The position numbers and the translations under genes were made by a program. Under the pieces are notes generated by a model. The model was not told the DNA's origin and did not search any database. It saw only the letters and a program-made list of their open reading frames with translations. From positions 3,004,001-3,068,000 of the forward strand of contig JANEZZ010001513.1 of NCBI GenBank assembly GCA_026122225.1: a stretch of 64,000 bases of DNA, written 5' to 3'. This document shows, one piece after another, positions 31,288 through 43,018 of this stretch. Numbering within the stretch: position 1 is the first letter of the stretch; each line of letters opens with the position of its first letter. The stretch comes from Heloderma charlesbogerti (taxonomy: Eukaryota > Chordata > Lepidosauria > Squamata > Helodermatidae).

Positions 31288-31478
31288 CAGCACGAACCAT
31301 CACTCAGTGGTAGAGCACATGCTTTGCATGCAGAAGATCCCAGGTTCAGTCCTTAATATCTCTAGTTAAAATGATCAGGAGGGGGAAAACTTTCTGCCTG
31401 AAACCCCAGAGAGTTGCTGCCAGTCAGTCAGACAATACCAGGCTGGATGGACAAATAATCTGACCTGGGATAAAGCAA
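31288..31478 (+). mobile_element. tRNA-derived SINE
   Basis: The head has CACTCAGTGGTAGAGCACAT (A-box region) and CCCAGGTTCAGTCC (B-box region), as in a tRNA. The body includes TCTAGTTAAAATGATCAGGA, CCCCAGAGAGTTGCTGCCAG and GGCTGGATGGACAAATAATC. The 3' end is degraded. Copies at 35848, 36070 and 16572 share the body. It is not a functional tRNA gene, since the acceptor stem and 3' half do not fold as one. Confidence 0.82.
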
Positions 31479-31481
31479 TTT

Positions 31482-31583
31482 AGGGTGCAATCCTATGCAT
31501 GTTTAGACAGAAAAAAGTCCTACAACTCCCAGCATGCCCAGTTGTAGGCATTTTGTCTCTCTAAACATGCATCGGACTGTGCC
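31482..31583. mobile_element. Small foldback element, GGGTGCAATCC ends
   Basis: AGGGTGCAATCCTATGCATG, TTTAGACAG at the left is inverted at the right as CTAAACATGCATCGGACTGT, GCCTTA. An internal pair (GTCCTACAACTCCCAGCATG) is also seen. It is immediately 3' of the SINE. Relatives lie at 7151, 14097, 47386 and 52751. Confidence 0.72.
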
Positions 31584-33715
31584 TTAAGTGGCATTAAAGT
31601 AGCATAAAGTAGCCAAAATTCCCAATTCTTGAGTGCAGCATCTGAAGGCTCCCTATGGGAGCATCCCCCCCCCCTCAGTTTCGCCCCATTCCAGCAAACT
31701 GTCCCGGAGTTATTGCTTCAACCCCCACTTTCTCCTTCTCTGGGCACCTTCTCCCTGCTTGCAATGACAGACTCCTGAGACCTTTCCAGATCAGACAAGC
31801 GGCTTTACATAACACCAAAGAAGCAACTTCACACAATATCAGAGATGCGATTTAACACAACAGTGGAGAAGCAAAGTAATGTAAACATCAGAGAAGTGCA
31901 TTATCACAGAGCTGAATTACTGGTGAAATGGGAGTGCAGGGTGATTCTGCAGGCTGGAAAGGCTCAGTGAGTGAAAATCACACCCCTGGTCTGGGCTATC
32001 ATGCCGAAGTAAATGCAGAGGACAGGGGAACACAGAAGCAAGAAGAACCTGAATTAAAGAAATAAAGTGGAGAAAAAGTAGTCTCAGAAAATCCGGCTTT
32101 TCCACCGGAAATCTCTGGGGTGGCTGCAGATTGGCAGCAATGTCTTCTGCTGTGAATGACTTTGAAATGCTCCCAATTCACAGCAAATCTCCCATGACGG
32201 CAACCCCCTGGACAACTGTTCATCAAACTTGTTCACTTCCCCTTCTAATCCTCTTCTTTTGCCTTAGGGGACAGAGATAACTTCTTAGGAGCAGAACTTT
32301 AGAACAGGAAAACCGCATTTGGCAACAGTGGCAGTTTTTGCACCTACTCACATTTCACTAATCAACATCCCTTTACTCTTTCCAGTATTTCAGGAAACAC
32401 TCACTAAACTGGAGGTCACAATTTGGTTTGAATCTGAAGTAGGAAACCAAATATCATCACATAGGCCTCAAGTATGGATGATAGAGTGCCTTCTTATTTA
32501 TCTTTGAATGATTATACAGCTATAGCATACCTTTTCTATTTTGTTTTCAGTCTGATCAAGGGCACTTCCAAGAATGACATTTACAGTATGATAGCTTATT
32601 TTCACAACACCAGACTCTTGGAATATATTGCTGGCATATTTTATCTCACTATTAAGCAAGCTCTCAAACAGATTTTTTTTAAATCATCCATCCTACTGTT
32701 GTTATTCATTCTGTGTTATTTTATTTTCTCATCTCATCCTTTTGGAGGGGGGAAAACGCCCAGCAGTTTGTCTCAAACAAAAAGTTTGTTCTTTGCCTTT
32801 TCCATTGGAGAAATTCATGATAATTATTCTTCTGCACCTGCCTAATGGGGCTGAAGTAATTCAATTGTCATATTGGTGTAGATTGTTGCTTTGTGTAATG
32901 TATCACCCCTGCTGTTTCTCTTTTAAAAAAATTCTATACTCTTCCATTATTCAGCAAGGCCTAATGATTACTCCAGCATTTGCACAGGCGGCACTATTTT
33001 GATTTTAATTGACTTCACTCTTTTAATTAAATACATTTTGTTTTTAATGCTGTTGTTGACATGCATGATTTTGTCTTTATCAGTAGTTTCTTCCATTTGC
33101 TTTCCAGCATCTATGGATATTTTATTTAGGTTCATTTTAAAGAACAGAGAGACACATGTAATATGTGTTTGCATTTATAAAAGCTTGAATAGCTTAAAAG
33201 ATTACATAGAAAATACTGATTTGGGAAGAGTTTGATTTAACCCAACATATATCCTCAATGTAAACTGTGATATATAGATTTATACTCAGTATAGTTTCAA
33301 TAATCCCATATCATTTCAGATGAACTTTAGTGTATACAGAAGGCATAATCAAATCAATGCAGATACTCTATATTGTAAAAATGTTTATATTTGAACCTAT
33401 CTCTCACAAATGTCACTCATCTTAGAACAAGTTATAAAGCCAATGAAGAAGTATTGCTAATCTGCTTTTATGGACATTCACACTGAATTTGTTTTTAAAA
33501 ATTGCTTCCCCAAAATGATAAGAGTAGTTATTAAAAGGTGGACATATTCAAGCCATTGAAGTGTTTCTTAAAATACACTGAAATCATTTCCCATCTTTTA
33601 AGAATACAGCATTTAATTAATATATCATAGGTTTTATACCTTTTTAAAACGACAAGTGCCCTCTTTCTTTTTCATCTCAAATACCTCTTTTAGAACCCAT
33701 GTAAGTATCCACCTT
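31584..33715. other. Unassigned, AT-rich from 32300
   Basis: No gene is recognised. At about 31798-31915 a degenerate repeat of roughly 30 nt (AAGCAACTTCACACAATATC and variants) is seen. From 32300 the DNA is AT-rich; two overlapping open frames of 123 and 124 residues (32474-32845, 32628-33002) encode hydrophobic low-complexity peptides without a recognisable family. Confidence 0.4.
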
Positions 33716-33716
33716 T

Positions 33717-33740
33717 AAAAAAATCAATCAATCAATCATG
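33717..33740 (+). repeat. (AATC)n microsatellite
   Basis: About five AATC units. Confidence 0.85.
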
Positions 33741-34026
33741 CATTATGCAGTTTAGGGAAATAAACAGTCTATAAATAACTTACCTTTACATTTCTATACA
33801 TGTGAGCGTGATTCACACATACAGCAATGGGCTGCATGTTTGCTCCTAAGTTTGCTCTCTTCAGACAGAAGGTGGTGGTGTCAGCATTAGCAGTATCGAT
33901 CCCCTGTCAGAGGAGAAGGTGGGAGTCTAGCTTTAGATCTCCAGCCCTTAGCAACAGGTCAGTGGGCACTGTCAAACCTGCCTGTGCTGCCTGAGTGTGC
34001 AGGATGCAGTCCAAGAAGGGAACAGT

Positions 34027-34256
34027 GGGTTAAATCCAATGTTGCAGTAGCAAAAATTTGCTGGTGCAAGACATTCTCTCTCCTCCCTCCTGCAGCTGTC
34101 CATGCTGCCCCAGAATCTGGTCCAGAAGGTTTCCCAACCCTCCAGAGCTGATTTTGAGGGTCCAAGGGGGCTCCAGGGTGGGGGAGTATTGCCCACTTCC
34201 CAGTTCCACTGATGGAACTGCTTCCATCTCGGGAACGACATGATTGGATACAACCC
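34027..34256. mobile_element. MITE, GGGTTNNATCCAAT termini
   Basis: GGGTTAAATCCAATGTTG at the left is inverted at the right as CATGATTGGATACAACCC. The interior contains more paired words (TGCAGTAGCAAAAATTTGCT). It is non-coding. The ends resemble the 14-bp repeats of the element at 15384. Confidence 0.65.
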
Positions 34257-35370
34257 TATGTGTGCAGTGATGTGGGATGAACGCTCCCGTGTGTTTCCAT
34301 ATTGCGTAACAAAGATCATTGCGCTTCCATGAGAGCACAGATCTTTGTCTTTCAGTACCTCACAAAGGAAACTCCAGACTCACACAGTCTGCTGAACCAA
34401 GGCCACAAATGAAATGACATGGATCGTATGCACATTTAGAAAATGCACATACTCTGTTAAGATAAAGTACTTAGAATCAAACTGTTAAATGCCTGGTCCA
34501 TAACCCACGTCAGCCATAGGACTAAGAGGTATACCAGTTTTGTGCCCTTGACTTGAATGGGACTAGATTGTCTTAAATACTACTAATACTTCAGTGCAGT
34601 TGGTTCACAGGTTGGGCTGCCCGTCCCATTCATGACAAGGGACAAAATTGGCTGTAGGTCTCCGTTTTTCACTTGAGGAATGAACGATGAGCTCTTAACA
34701 AGCTTTTGCAGGACATGCGGCTCCAATGCCTAGGAGACTCGGGACCTTAGGGAAAAGAATGTCTATGGCGCATGGCCAGTATGTTCAATAATTGTGAACA
34801 ATCAAACTAATTTAATCTGCACAAAAGGAATGAATCCATAACAAGAATGCCTGGGCAGGGATTGGCAGCCAGCCAGCAAAACCTGGAAGTCGGATGAATC
34901 GTTCTGGAAGGGCTGGGAGGAGAGGAGGAAGGTTGTGGGGTGGGGTCTGGACACGGTCAATATTTAACCACTCTTAAAATGTTTGGATTTGGAAATGCAA
35001 CATTAACACTCAAACCAAGGGAACAAAAACAATTAGAGAGAAAAGCTGCAAGTCAATGTAGTCCTATAGGGAGAGGGGGTAGATATAAGGGGGCAGTTTG
35101 CTTGGATGAATTAAAACTATCTAGCTGCCTTTTATGGAAAGGGGTATTGCAGCCTCAGTGAGCTTTTGAGGCACAGAAGGAAGGATCTCCTATGGATTTA
35201 GGGGTTGTGTACCACTGACTTTGCTATGCAAACTCCAAGTTCCCTAAGGAAATACTCTCCAGTCTCCTACCCTGGAAAAATAAAATAAAGTAAATAATAA
35301 CCTCCCACAAAATTCTTAGAGGTGCCCAAACTCTCTGGGAAGTTTAAAGAGGGGGATATAGGTCAGAGAT
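34257..35370. other. Unassigned stretch
   Basis: No gene or repeat family is recognised; open frames are short. Confidence 0.4.
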
Positions 35371-35626
35371 CAGGGCCAACCCTACCATTTGGCAGAGTGA
35401 CTGGCAGTGAAGTGTTGGAGGACATGGCTGTGTGTGCCACGCGACCTGCCCTGTGCTCCCCCACCCTCTCAACTAGCTTGCTGTCCTCAGGTTCAGTGGA
35501 GGATGCTGTCCCTTTGCCAATGCTGAAGTCAGATTCAGCTGCCAGTCTGGTCGTTTCTTGTACACAGAATGGGATGGGGCACCATCTCTGTCGGCTCAGG
35601 CAGTGAAATGTCTTGGAATGGCCCTG
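35371..35626 (+). mobile_element. MITE with CAGGGCC ends (copy 1)
   Basis: It starts CAGGGCCAACCCTACCATTT and ends AAATGTCTTGGAATGGCCCTG. It is collinear with the element at 53133: GTGTGTGCCACGCGACCTGC, CAGTGGAGGATGCTGTCCCT, GAAGTCAGATTCAGCTGCCA and CTCAGGCAGTGAAATGTCTT recur there. The CAGGGCC/GGCCCTG ends suggest hAT. No clean duplication was found here. Confidence 0.65.
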
Positions 35627-35675
35627 ATTTCAGGCTGTAGTTGCACTTTTCAACTTGACCATGCCTTCTCTGGCT

Positions 35676-35719
35676 TCCTTCCTTCCTTCCTTCCTTCCTT
35701 CCTTCCTTCCTTCCTTCCC
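35676..35719 (+). repeat. (TTCC)n microsatellite
   Basis: About ten TTCC units. Confidence 0.95.
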
Positions 35720-35847
35720 CAGTGAAGACAGGAAGGAGCAGCAGCTTTGCTTTGATTCTGACCATTCCTCATTTGGATGATTCAAATCAGTGCTAATGCC
35801 CTGTCTGTTCCTTTTCTCTTTCTTTCCAGTGAGTATGTGTATAAAAG

Positions 35848-36035
35848 AGGGCCCTTTGTTCAGTCCTAGAGCATATAATTTCTATGCAAAAAATCCCTGT
35901 TTCACTCCCTGGCATCTCCAGTTAAAAAGATCAGGTAGCAGGAGTTGTCTCAGACCCTGGAGCTCTTCTGCCTGCCAAACTAGACAACACTTGGCAAATG
36001 CCTAGTATATAAAGGCAGCTTCCTCTCTTCCCATG
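35848..36035 (+). mobile_element. tRNA-derived SINE, degraded head
   Basis: CTGGCATCTCCAGTTAAAAA, GATCAGGTAGCAGGAG, CTGCCAAACTAGACAACACT and AAAGGCAGCTTCCTC follow the SINE body. The head is decayed. Confidence 0.65.
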
Positions 36036-36069
36036 CACTGTAGGTGGGCATGTTCTCATCCAAATCTCA

Positions 36070-36243
36070 GGAGAGGGATCAGTGATAGAGCAACTGCTTT
36101 GCATATAGGTTTGATTCCTGACATCTCCAGGTAAAGCTGAAAAACTCCTGCCTGAAACCCTGGAGAGCTGCTGCCAGTCACTGTTGACAACGCTACATGG
36201 ACCAATAGTCTGTCTTGCTTTAAGGCAACTTCCTATGTTCCTA
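36070..36243 (+). mobile_element. tRNA-derived SINE
   Basis: GGATCAGTGATAGAGCAACT (A-box region) and GGTTTGATTCCTGACATCTC (B-box region) are followed by CCTGGAGAGCTGCTGCCAGT, TGGACCAATAGTCTGTCTTG and GGCAACTTCCTATGTTC. It lies just downstream of another copy in the same orientation. Confidence 0.75.
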
Positions 36244-39015
36244 CAACAGTGCTGTGTTCAGGCTTCAGAAAAAGATGAGTAAGTTGATTAGGTTTTTGAG
36301 AAAAAGATATATTCCTGAGCAGTCTTTAAAGGCAACACCACATAAAGCACATTGCAGTAGTCACACATGAATATTATCAGGGTATGAATGACTGTGGGCA
36401 GATCCTGTTTTTCTAGGGATGGTCAGAGAGGGCAAAGCATCCAAAACTTGGTTAAAGATACTACAAGCCATGGACCTGGGAGCCCATTCACAAGGCCAGG
36501 TCTAAAAGCACTCCCAAGCTATGAAACTCATACTTTGGGGGGATGTAACCCCAGACAGAACAAGCCAAATCCTAATTCCTAGACAACCATACATGGAAGT
36601 TATTAAAGTAAACTGGGGTTATTACAGTAAAACACTTGCTGTAACGGACTGCCGTGAAGAGAGATCTACTTTTGCTTGAAGGGAAGGTGAAAGTTTCCTC
36701 AAATAAGTAGTATGAAGACAGCAAGAGGACAGTCCCAAAGCCTCCATTTTCTCATGATAATCCTACAAGATCAAGGAAAGAGCACAAAACAGCACAAATG
36801 GATATCAGTACAAAATTTAATAATAGGCAAAGTTAAGGTGTGCCTGTATAGTATGTTTAAGTGGATGTTGCTGAAGAACCACCTTGCCACCATACCATCC
36901 TATTACAGAAGAATTAAACAGACATTGCAGTATGAATGTGTAAACTGAAGGTAGATAAAATGGTTAAGCTGACCAATTTGATGCTAGTTTGAAAGGTGTT
37001 TTTTTAAGGTAATTAAATAAATGGGTTATTTTGTTGCATAATTGAACATTTAGGTTTCAATCCTGTGACTCCAGGGAGTGTGTTCCAGGGGTGACAGGAT
37101 CATTGGGATGTTCCCCTCTGAGGGCAGACAGAGTGGTCCACCCTTGTAGTGGGAGTTCTGACTGCAGATCTCCCCTCCCAGCCCCCATCTGCATCCCTTA
37201 CCTCTCTGACATCGGAGCTCTAACATGGGGAAAAAGAAAAAGGCAGCAGATTGGGGCATGGCATCATGGGAGGCTTTGGATCCACAGCCCCTGGACAGAT
37301 CCTCCCACCCCCCAATTTATGCCAGGCCTGGAGCTGGCAATGGGAGGGAAATAGTTAAAAAAACAGAAACACCGAGACAGAAATGAACACCACCACAATG
37401 ACCACCACAATCCCCGCTCTTCCGCCCTGTTGGGCTTGTACCGGCAGGGCTTCGGATGTCTCCGAGGCTCCAACCTCAGATCTTTTGACAGCAGCAGGTG
37501 GGATTGCCCTGTCCCTATAATGATCCTCACTTAGAGACCTGCATCTTTTCTGTTCTGCAATTTGATGCCTGATGTTTAGCCATGTTGATCTTTAATATTT
37601 GTGATGGATTATATTTATGTATTATATGTATGCATTTGTTTTGTTTTTGAAAACCTGTAAATATTTCAGAACAAAATATGCTTTTATTTAATAACTTTCT
37701 TGGAGTATGTAGCAAGTCACTGGTGAGAGACAGCAATCAGCTTTCCCAGAGATCTGAAACTTTTCTGGTGAATTGTGACAGCCAACATCATACGTTTAGA
37801 GTATGTCCATTAATTGTGATATGCCCAAGAACGTACTAGGAATACCTGGTGCAGTTCACATCCAGTCCCAGGGAATGTTTCACTTCTTGGTTTTGTACCA
37901 GGAAGGCCAGTGCCTCATTAAGAGATGTTTAAAAGGATGGCATGCATTTTTCACCTATGGACGTGTGTGCGTGTGTGTGTGCGTGATACTGCGTTTTCGA
38001 GGAATGATGCACATGCACACCTCTGTTAACTGTTACCAGCGCTGTTCATAGCCTTTGTTTCCAAGATTGCTGCACCCGCCCCCAAATCTCCCCTTCCTTG
38101 AGTGATCTCAACAAAACAAGGAACATGCAGTGGGTGTGATGTTACTGAAGGCAAACATAGCTGGGTTAGTTGGAGAGCCTTCGTCCTGGATTGGTCAAAT
38201 GGGTCACCAGTGAAGAGTACATTTGCTAAACAATGAAAAGTACCGTTTCTCCACTAATCCAGAAAATGAAGCGGTGGTTGCAATTGACAAGAAAGGGTTG
38301 CAGAACCTCACCTGCTTATCATACTGCAAAGTGTGTTGCACAAGCATCTCCTTCCCTATTCACTAGCTCCTTCTTCCTTTCAGCATTTTCCCTTTTTCCT
38401 ATAGAGAAGAGTGCCCAGAACACAAGTGTCAAGAAGCACTGAGCCAGGGAGCATGGAAAGCCAGGGCTGTTTCTGCACTGCGGTCTGCAGCACGATCCCA
38501 TTCCCTCACATCAGTTTTCTGCACCGGAAACATCTTCTCCCTACTCAACAGCTCCTTCTATCATTCAGCACCTCTGGCTGTCAGATCCCTTCCCTGTATT
38601 CCTAAGGCTGTTGAAAGGCAGAGGTATGGATAGGTATCAAGAGCCATTGAGCAGGGAAGAGGCTGTTTCTATCCACAATCTCTGCCCTGTCGGATTCCAC
38701 CCCCCACCCCCCACGAGGTGAACCCTTTTGCAATGTTCTGTGGGAAAAAAACAAAACTGAATGGGGTGCAGGTGACAGGAAAGAGAAGCATCTTTTGCAT
38801 CTATCAAAAATGTTTGCAAAAACATGTTCCACATTTCCATATATCATTTACCTCCATGCCCTTCGTCAGGAGATCTATGTGGTAAGGAATTCTAAACATT
38901 ATGGTCTTAGCTGGGTCTCACTTTCTACAGTCAGGGAGGCTATAATGTCTGGTTTCATGCTAAAATGGACAGTGCAAAAAGGCAATATAATGGAATGCAG
39001 TTCTCATGAATTGCA
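36244..39015. other. Unassigned, with (GT)n at about 37962-37984
   Basis: No gene is recognised. The plus-strand frame at 38795-39175 runs into the downstream microsatellite. Several other open frames lack domains. GGTTTCAATCCTGTGACTCC at 37054 resembles a foldback end without a clear partner. Confidence 0.4.
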
Positions 39016-39017
39016 CA

Positions 39018-39037
39018 GACCTCTCTCTCTCTGTCTG

Positions 39038-39076
<39 letters not shown>

Positions 39077-39077
39077 G
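39018..39077 (+). repeat. (TC)n(AC)n microsatellite
   Basis: CT/GTCT dinucleotide run followed by an AC run of about 28 bp. Confidence 0.95.
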
Positions 39078-39134
39078 CCAATAAAGAATGGAATGGAAAA
39101 CTGGGGGAGGGGGAATGCAATGAGATCACACTTT

Positions 39135-39514
39135 CTCTCTTATCAGCCTGCCCGGTCACTGAGGTCATTGGATGAGGCGCTCGTTCCTGGTGTTTCCGCA
39201 TGGACCTAAGGTCTGTTTAGCATCCTCTCTGGGTAGAGCTTTTAGTGTATGGGCTCCCTCTTTGTGTAATACCTTGCCAGTTGACATCAGACCGGCACCA
39301 ATGTTGCTCTGTTTTTGGCATCTGCTAAATACGTTTTTATTGAAACAAGCTTTTCCTGAATGACCAGCTACAGGTTTAGTGTATAACTAGATTTTAAATA
39401 CTTTCATTCTTTTGTATGCTGAATCTTTTCTTCTTTGCTGTTCACGGCTGAGGAATCTTTTTCTACATATAGAATGGTTTAGAAATTTTGCAAATAAATA
39501 AATAATGAATAAGT
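39135..39514 (+). mobile_element. L2 3' end fragment, diverged
   Basis: The translation of 39172-39363 includes AFSVWAPSLCNTLPVDIRP. This parallels the AFSVVAPRLWNELPSEVRL end of the L2 protein at 24230. It is followed by an AT-rich 3' UTR and a short (AAAT)n tail at about 39492-39512. Confidence 0.75.
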
Positions 39515-40202
39515 GCCTGGAGTCCTCCTGAATGGTGAGCATATCACACTGCAACATTATGTTGCAGGACCATTTTGAGATGTTTCGCAGTTCCTTTATT
39601 TGAACCCTTTCTCTTTATCCTTTGTTATAATAACAGCAATAATGTTGTTTTTAAGGAAGTAAATACATCTCTGGTTTAAAGCTGCATGGGACAAGATGAT
39701 ACTTAAACTACAGCATTTTCCCCTGCTTCCATTTAATTGTCTTAAATGTATTCAAGTAGGCAAATTGCAAAATGTACAGAATGATTTTTTAGTGTTGATA
39801 CGATTTATGAATTCAGCTTTTTGTAGGCACTGGGGAAATCTTTTATTATATTCTTTTCTAGCGCTTTAGTGTGTGTGTTTTTTAATGCTTGACTTCAGTT
39901 CTCTGTCTTATAGATCAGATCAGTTTACCATTGCTATAATCCTGAAAGCAAAATACCATCATCTTTGTTAATACAAATTGATTAGCAGTTCATTTGTGGC
40001 TTAACATTCTCCTGAAATTTGTGGAATTCCTAAAGAGTAGGAATAGATGATTCTGTCAGTTTCACTTTCTCAGATATTCAAATTTTTAAAGCTCAAGTTC
40101 TTTCAAGCCAGTTTATGAAGAAATGTGTAAAGTTCGGTAAATTCTTAACACCCCCCCCCAACCCCAACTGAATTCCCATCCACCTACACAAACCAAATCC
40201 AA
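39515..40202. other. Unassigned AT-rich stretch
   Basis: No gene is recognised. A C-run lies near 40151-40158. Confidence 0.35.
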
Positions 40203-40362
40203 GATCCAAATCATAGAATAGTAGGGTTGGAAGGGGCCTACAAGGCCATCGAGTCCAACCCCCTGATAAGTGCAGGAATCCAAGTCAGAGCATCCCTGAC
40301 AGATGGCTGTCCAGCCTCATCTTGAAGGCCTCCAGTGTGGGAGAGCCCACCACCTCCCTAGG

Positions 40363-40632
40363 TCATTCGTTCCATTGTCGTATTGCTCTAACAGTCTGGA
40401 CATTTTTCCTGATGTTCAGCCAGAATCTGGCTTCCTGTAACTTGAGCCCATTATTCCGTGTCCTGCACTCTGGGATGATCAAGAAGAGATCCTGGCCTTC
40501 TTCTCTGTGACAACCTTTCAAGTACTTGAAGAGTGCTATCATATCTGCCCTCAGTCTTCTCTTCTCAAGGCTAAACATGCCCAGTTCTTTCAGTCTCTCT
40601 TCATAGGGCTTTGTTTCCAGTCCCCTGATCAT
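40363..40632 (-). pseudogene. CR1 ORF2, C-terminal segment
   Basis: The 89-residue open stretch contains LKELGMFSLEKRRLRADMIA, then LFKYLKGCHREE, then RTRNNGLKLQEARFW and IRQWNE. This is the C-terminal domain of CR1 ORF2 after the reverse transcriptase. A stop follows WNE; the frame would go on to PREVVGSPTLEAFK. It lies immediately beyond the internal deletion, so this end is joined to 41510-40672 without the catalytic core. Confidence 0.88.
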
Positions 40633-41510
40633 CTTTGTTGCCCTCCTCTGAACCCTCTGCAGTTGTCTGGTTCCTCCTTTTTACCCTTTTTGAAGATAGG
40701 GACAACATCAGCGCTCCTCCAGTCATCTGGCACTTCACCCATCCTCCATGATTTGTCAAAGAGAATAGACAGTGGTTCTGAGAGTTCTTCTGCCAGTTCC
40801 TTTATTATTCTAGGATTCAGTTCATCTGGCCCTGGAGATCTGAACTCATTCAAAGTCATTAGGTGTTCCTTGACCATATGCCTATCGATCTCAAGCTGCA
40901 ATCCTGCCCCTTCAGCCTGCACTTCGCCTTTGCCAGGGGGGTCATAGACCCTCTTTTGGGAGAAGACTGAGCCAAAGTAGGAATTGAGCACCTCTGCCTT
41001 TTCTTTGTCATCTGTTATCATTTTGCCATCCTTATTTAATAGCTGAACCACCATTTCTTTCCTCTGCCTTTTACTATGCATGTAGCTGAAGAAAGCCTTT
41101 TTGTTGCTTTTAGCATCCCACGGTAACCTCAGCTTATTCTCAGCTTTAGCCTTCCTGACGCCATCCCTGCAATTCTGTGCTACCTGCCTGTACTCTTCCT
41201 TTGTTACCTGGCCTTCTTTCCACTTCCTATATGTGACCTTTTTTGTTTTCAGGTCATCTCTAAGCTTTTTGTGAAACCATATTGGCTTCTTCTGTTGTCT
41301 TCCACCTTTTCTTCTTGTTGGAATTGTTTGTAATTGTGCCTTGAGAATTTCCTTTTTTAAAAGCTCCCACCCATCTTGGACTCCTTTTCTCATTAGAATC
41401 ACTTGCCATGGGACCTTACCGATCATTGTTCTGAGTTTATTAAAATCAGCTTTCCTAAAATCCAGGGTACGCTTTTGACTACACTTGGCTTTTGCTTCCC
41501 TTAGAACCAA
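40629..41510 (-). pseudogene. CR1 ORF2, region between endonuclease and reverse transcriptase
   Basis: The 293-residue frame holds the linker region and the start of the reverse transcriptase domain: KPIWFHKKLRDDLKTKK, FFSYMHSKRQRKE, LNSYFGSVFSQK, SPGPDELNPRIIKEL and WRSADVVPIFKKGKKEEPDN. A normal CR1 would continue with a Y-R-P box, an Asp motif A and a catalytic Asp-Asp box. These are absent, because the sequence continues with RGFRGGQQR and the C-terminal region. The protein could not polymerise. Confidence 0.9.
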
Positions 41511-41514
41511 GAAC

Positions 41515-41844
41515 TCAAGTACAACATGGTCGCTTTCCCCAGAGTTCCTGTATTGCTCCTTTATCCACTAAGTCATCTCTGCTGGTTAGGATCAAGTCAA
41601 GGATAGCCGATCCTCTAGTTCCTTCCTCTACTTTCTGTAGGAGGAAGTTATCTGCCACACAAGTCAGGAATTTCCTGGAGGGGCCATGTTTTGCAGAATT
41701 TGTCTCCCAACAAATATAGGGGAAATTGAAGTCCCCCATTACTACGACATCATGTTTCCTTAAAACATTGGCTATTTGCTTTTCAAAAGTTTCATCCTCA
41801 TCTTCTCCTTGATTGGGTGGCTGGAAGTAGACTCTGACCACCAT
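41515..41844 (-). pseudogene. CR1 ORF2, endonuclease C-terminal half
   Basis: Residues VVRVYFQPPNQGEDED, DVVVMGDFNFPYICW (the GDFN motif) and AILDLILTSRDDLVDKG belong to the APE-type endonuclease. Frameshifts separate it from the N-terminal half at 41868-42446 and from the downstream linker at 41510. Confidence 0.86.
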
Positions 41845-41867
41845 GTTCCTTTTATTCTTTGCTCCAT

Positions 41868-42446
41868 TTATTTTGATCCAGATGCTCTCGATGGGGCTAC
41901 CAAGCTCATCCTGCTGTATTCTGTGCAGAGATATGTATTTTTCACATACAGTGCAACCCCACCTCCCTTTCTGTTCCTCCTGTTCTTTTTGAACAAGTTA
42001 TATCCTTCAATTGCTGTATTCCAGTCATGAGAGTCATCCCACCAAGTCTCAGTTATACCTATCAAGTCATAATTTCCCTCTTGTATTAAGAGTTCAAGCT
42101 CGTTCTGTTTGTTTCCCATACTCTGGCCATTAGTACATAGACATCGAAGACCATGTGCTTCATTGTCTGGCTTTCTTCCTACATGTGTCTGAAGACTATT
42201 ATTGGGCGCTATCAGAGCTGTTCTCTCCATTGCAGTGCATGTGCCTACGTCCATTGTTACCCCCAACATTACATCTCCCTTCCCCGTAGGATTCAGTTTA
42301 AAGCCCTCCTGATGAAGTTCTTCATGCTGTGGCCAAACACATTCTTCCCATCCTTTGTGAGGTGCAACCCGTCCCTTGCCAACAGCCCATCTTCTAGGAA
42401 GTATAGCCCATGGTCCCAGAATCCAAATCTCTCTCGTCGGCACCAC
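41868..42446 (-). pseudogene. CR1 ORF2, endonuclease N-terminal half
   Basis: The useful part begins near residue 90: LRCLCTNGQSMGNKQNELEL, DLIGITETWWDDSHDW (with the catalytic Glu) and KGGGVALYVKN. These are the N-terminal motifs of an APE-type endonuclease. The upstream residues overlap the end of ORF1 in another frame, so the true ORF2 start is probably near the ORF1 stop at about 42293. The frame ends early at 41868 by a shift. Confidence 0.85.
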
Positions 42447-43018
42447 CTTCGTAGCCAGTCATTCACCCGGAGAATTTTTTGTTCCCTTTCTATCCCTCTT
42501 CTAACTACTCGAAGGATGGATGGGAAAACTATCTGGGCCCCAAAGTTCTCAAGTTTCCTTCCCAGAGCTTCAAGTTCAAAGTCTGACGTGATTTCTTCGT
42601 AGCTCCGCTTGGCAGTATCATTTGTTCCCACATGGATGAGAAGAAAGGGATACCTGTCAGTGGGCTTTATGAGTGCAGGCAACCTTTCACTCACGTCTCT
42701 AATCTGTCCTCCCGGGAGACAACATACCTGGCGAGTCCATGGGTCTTCACGACATACTTGGGTCTCGATCCCACACAGCAAGGAGTCTCCCACTACTACC
42801 ACTCTTCTCTTCTTCTTGTTGTAGGCCTGGGTTTCATTGCCTCTGTTTGACTGACCTTCAGCCTCTTGCTCACTCTCATGTAAGTTCCCCTGTGATTCTT
42901 CCTCTGCAGGCTGTCCTCCAGTCTCATCCGCAAGTACCTGGAATCGGTTCCACAGCTCCACTGCTTCCACTGGTGCAGAGTGGCATCTAGTTCTTCTTCT
43001 CCTGTCACCCTTTTCCAA
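42293..43018 (-). pseudogene. CR1 ORF1, SGNH/GDSL esterase domain
   Basis: The 241-residue frame contains KKRRVVVVGDSLLCGIE (block I, catalytic Ser in GDS), LIHVGTND (block III, G-x-N-D) and LLARDGLHLTKDG (Asp and His of the catalytic pair). These four elements define the SGNH hydrolase fold, known from ORF1 of CR1/L3-type LINEs. Its role in retrotransposition is thought to involve lipid or membrane interaction, but is not settled. The N-terminal part of ORF1 lies in another frame (42796-43323), joined by a single shift near 43010. Confidence 0.9.

Noticed and set aside
32474..33002. Two overlapping 123-124 residue open frames
   Set aside because: Hydrophobic, low-complexity translations from AT-rich DNA, overlapping in different frames, with no family resemblance.
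31288..36243. tRNA genes at the SINE heads
   Set aside because: A- and B-box-like words are present, but the sequences cannot form a full cloverleaf and continue into SINE bodies.
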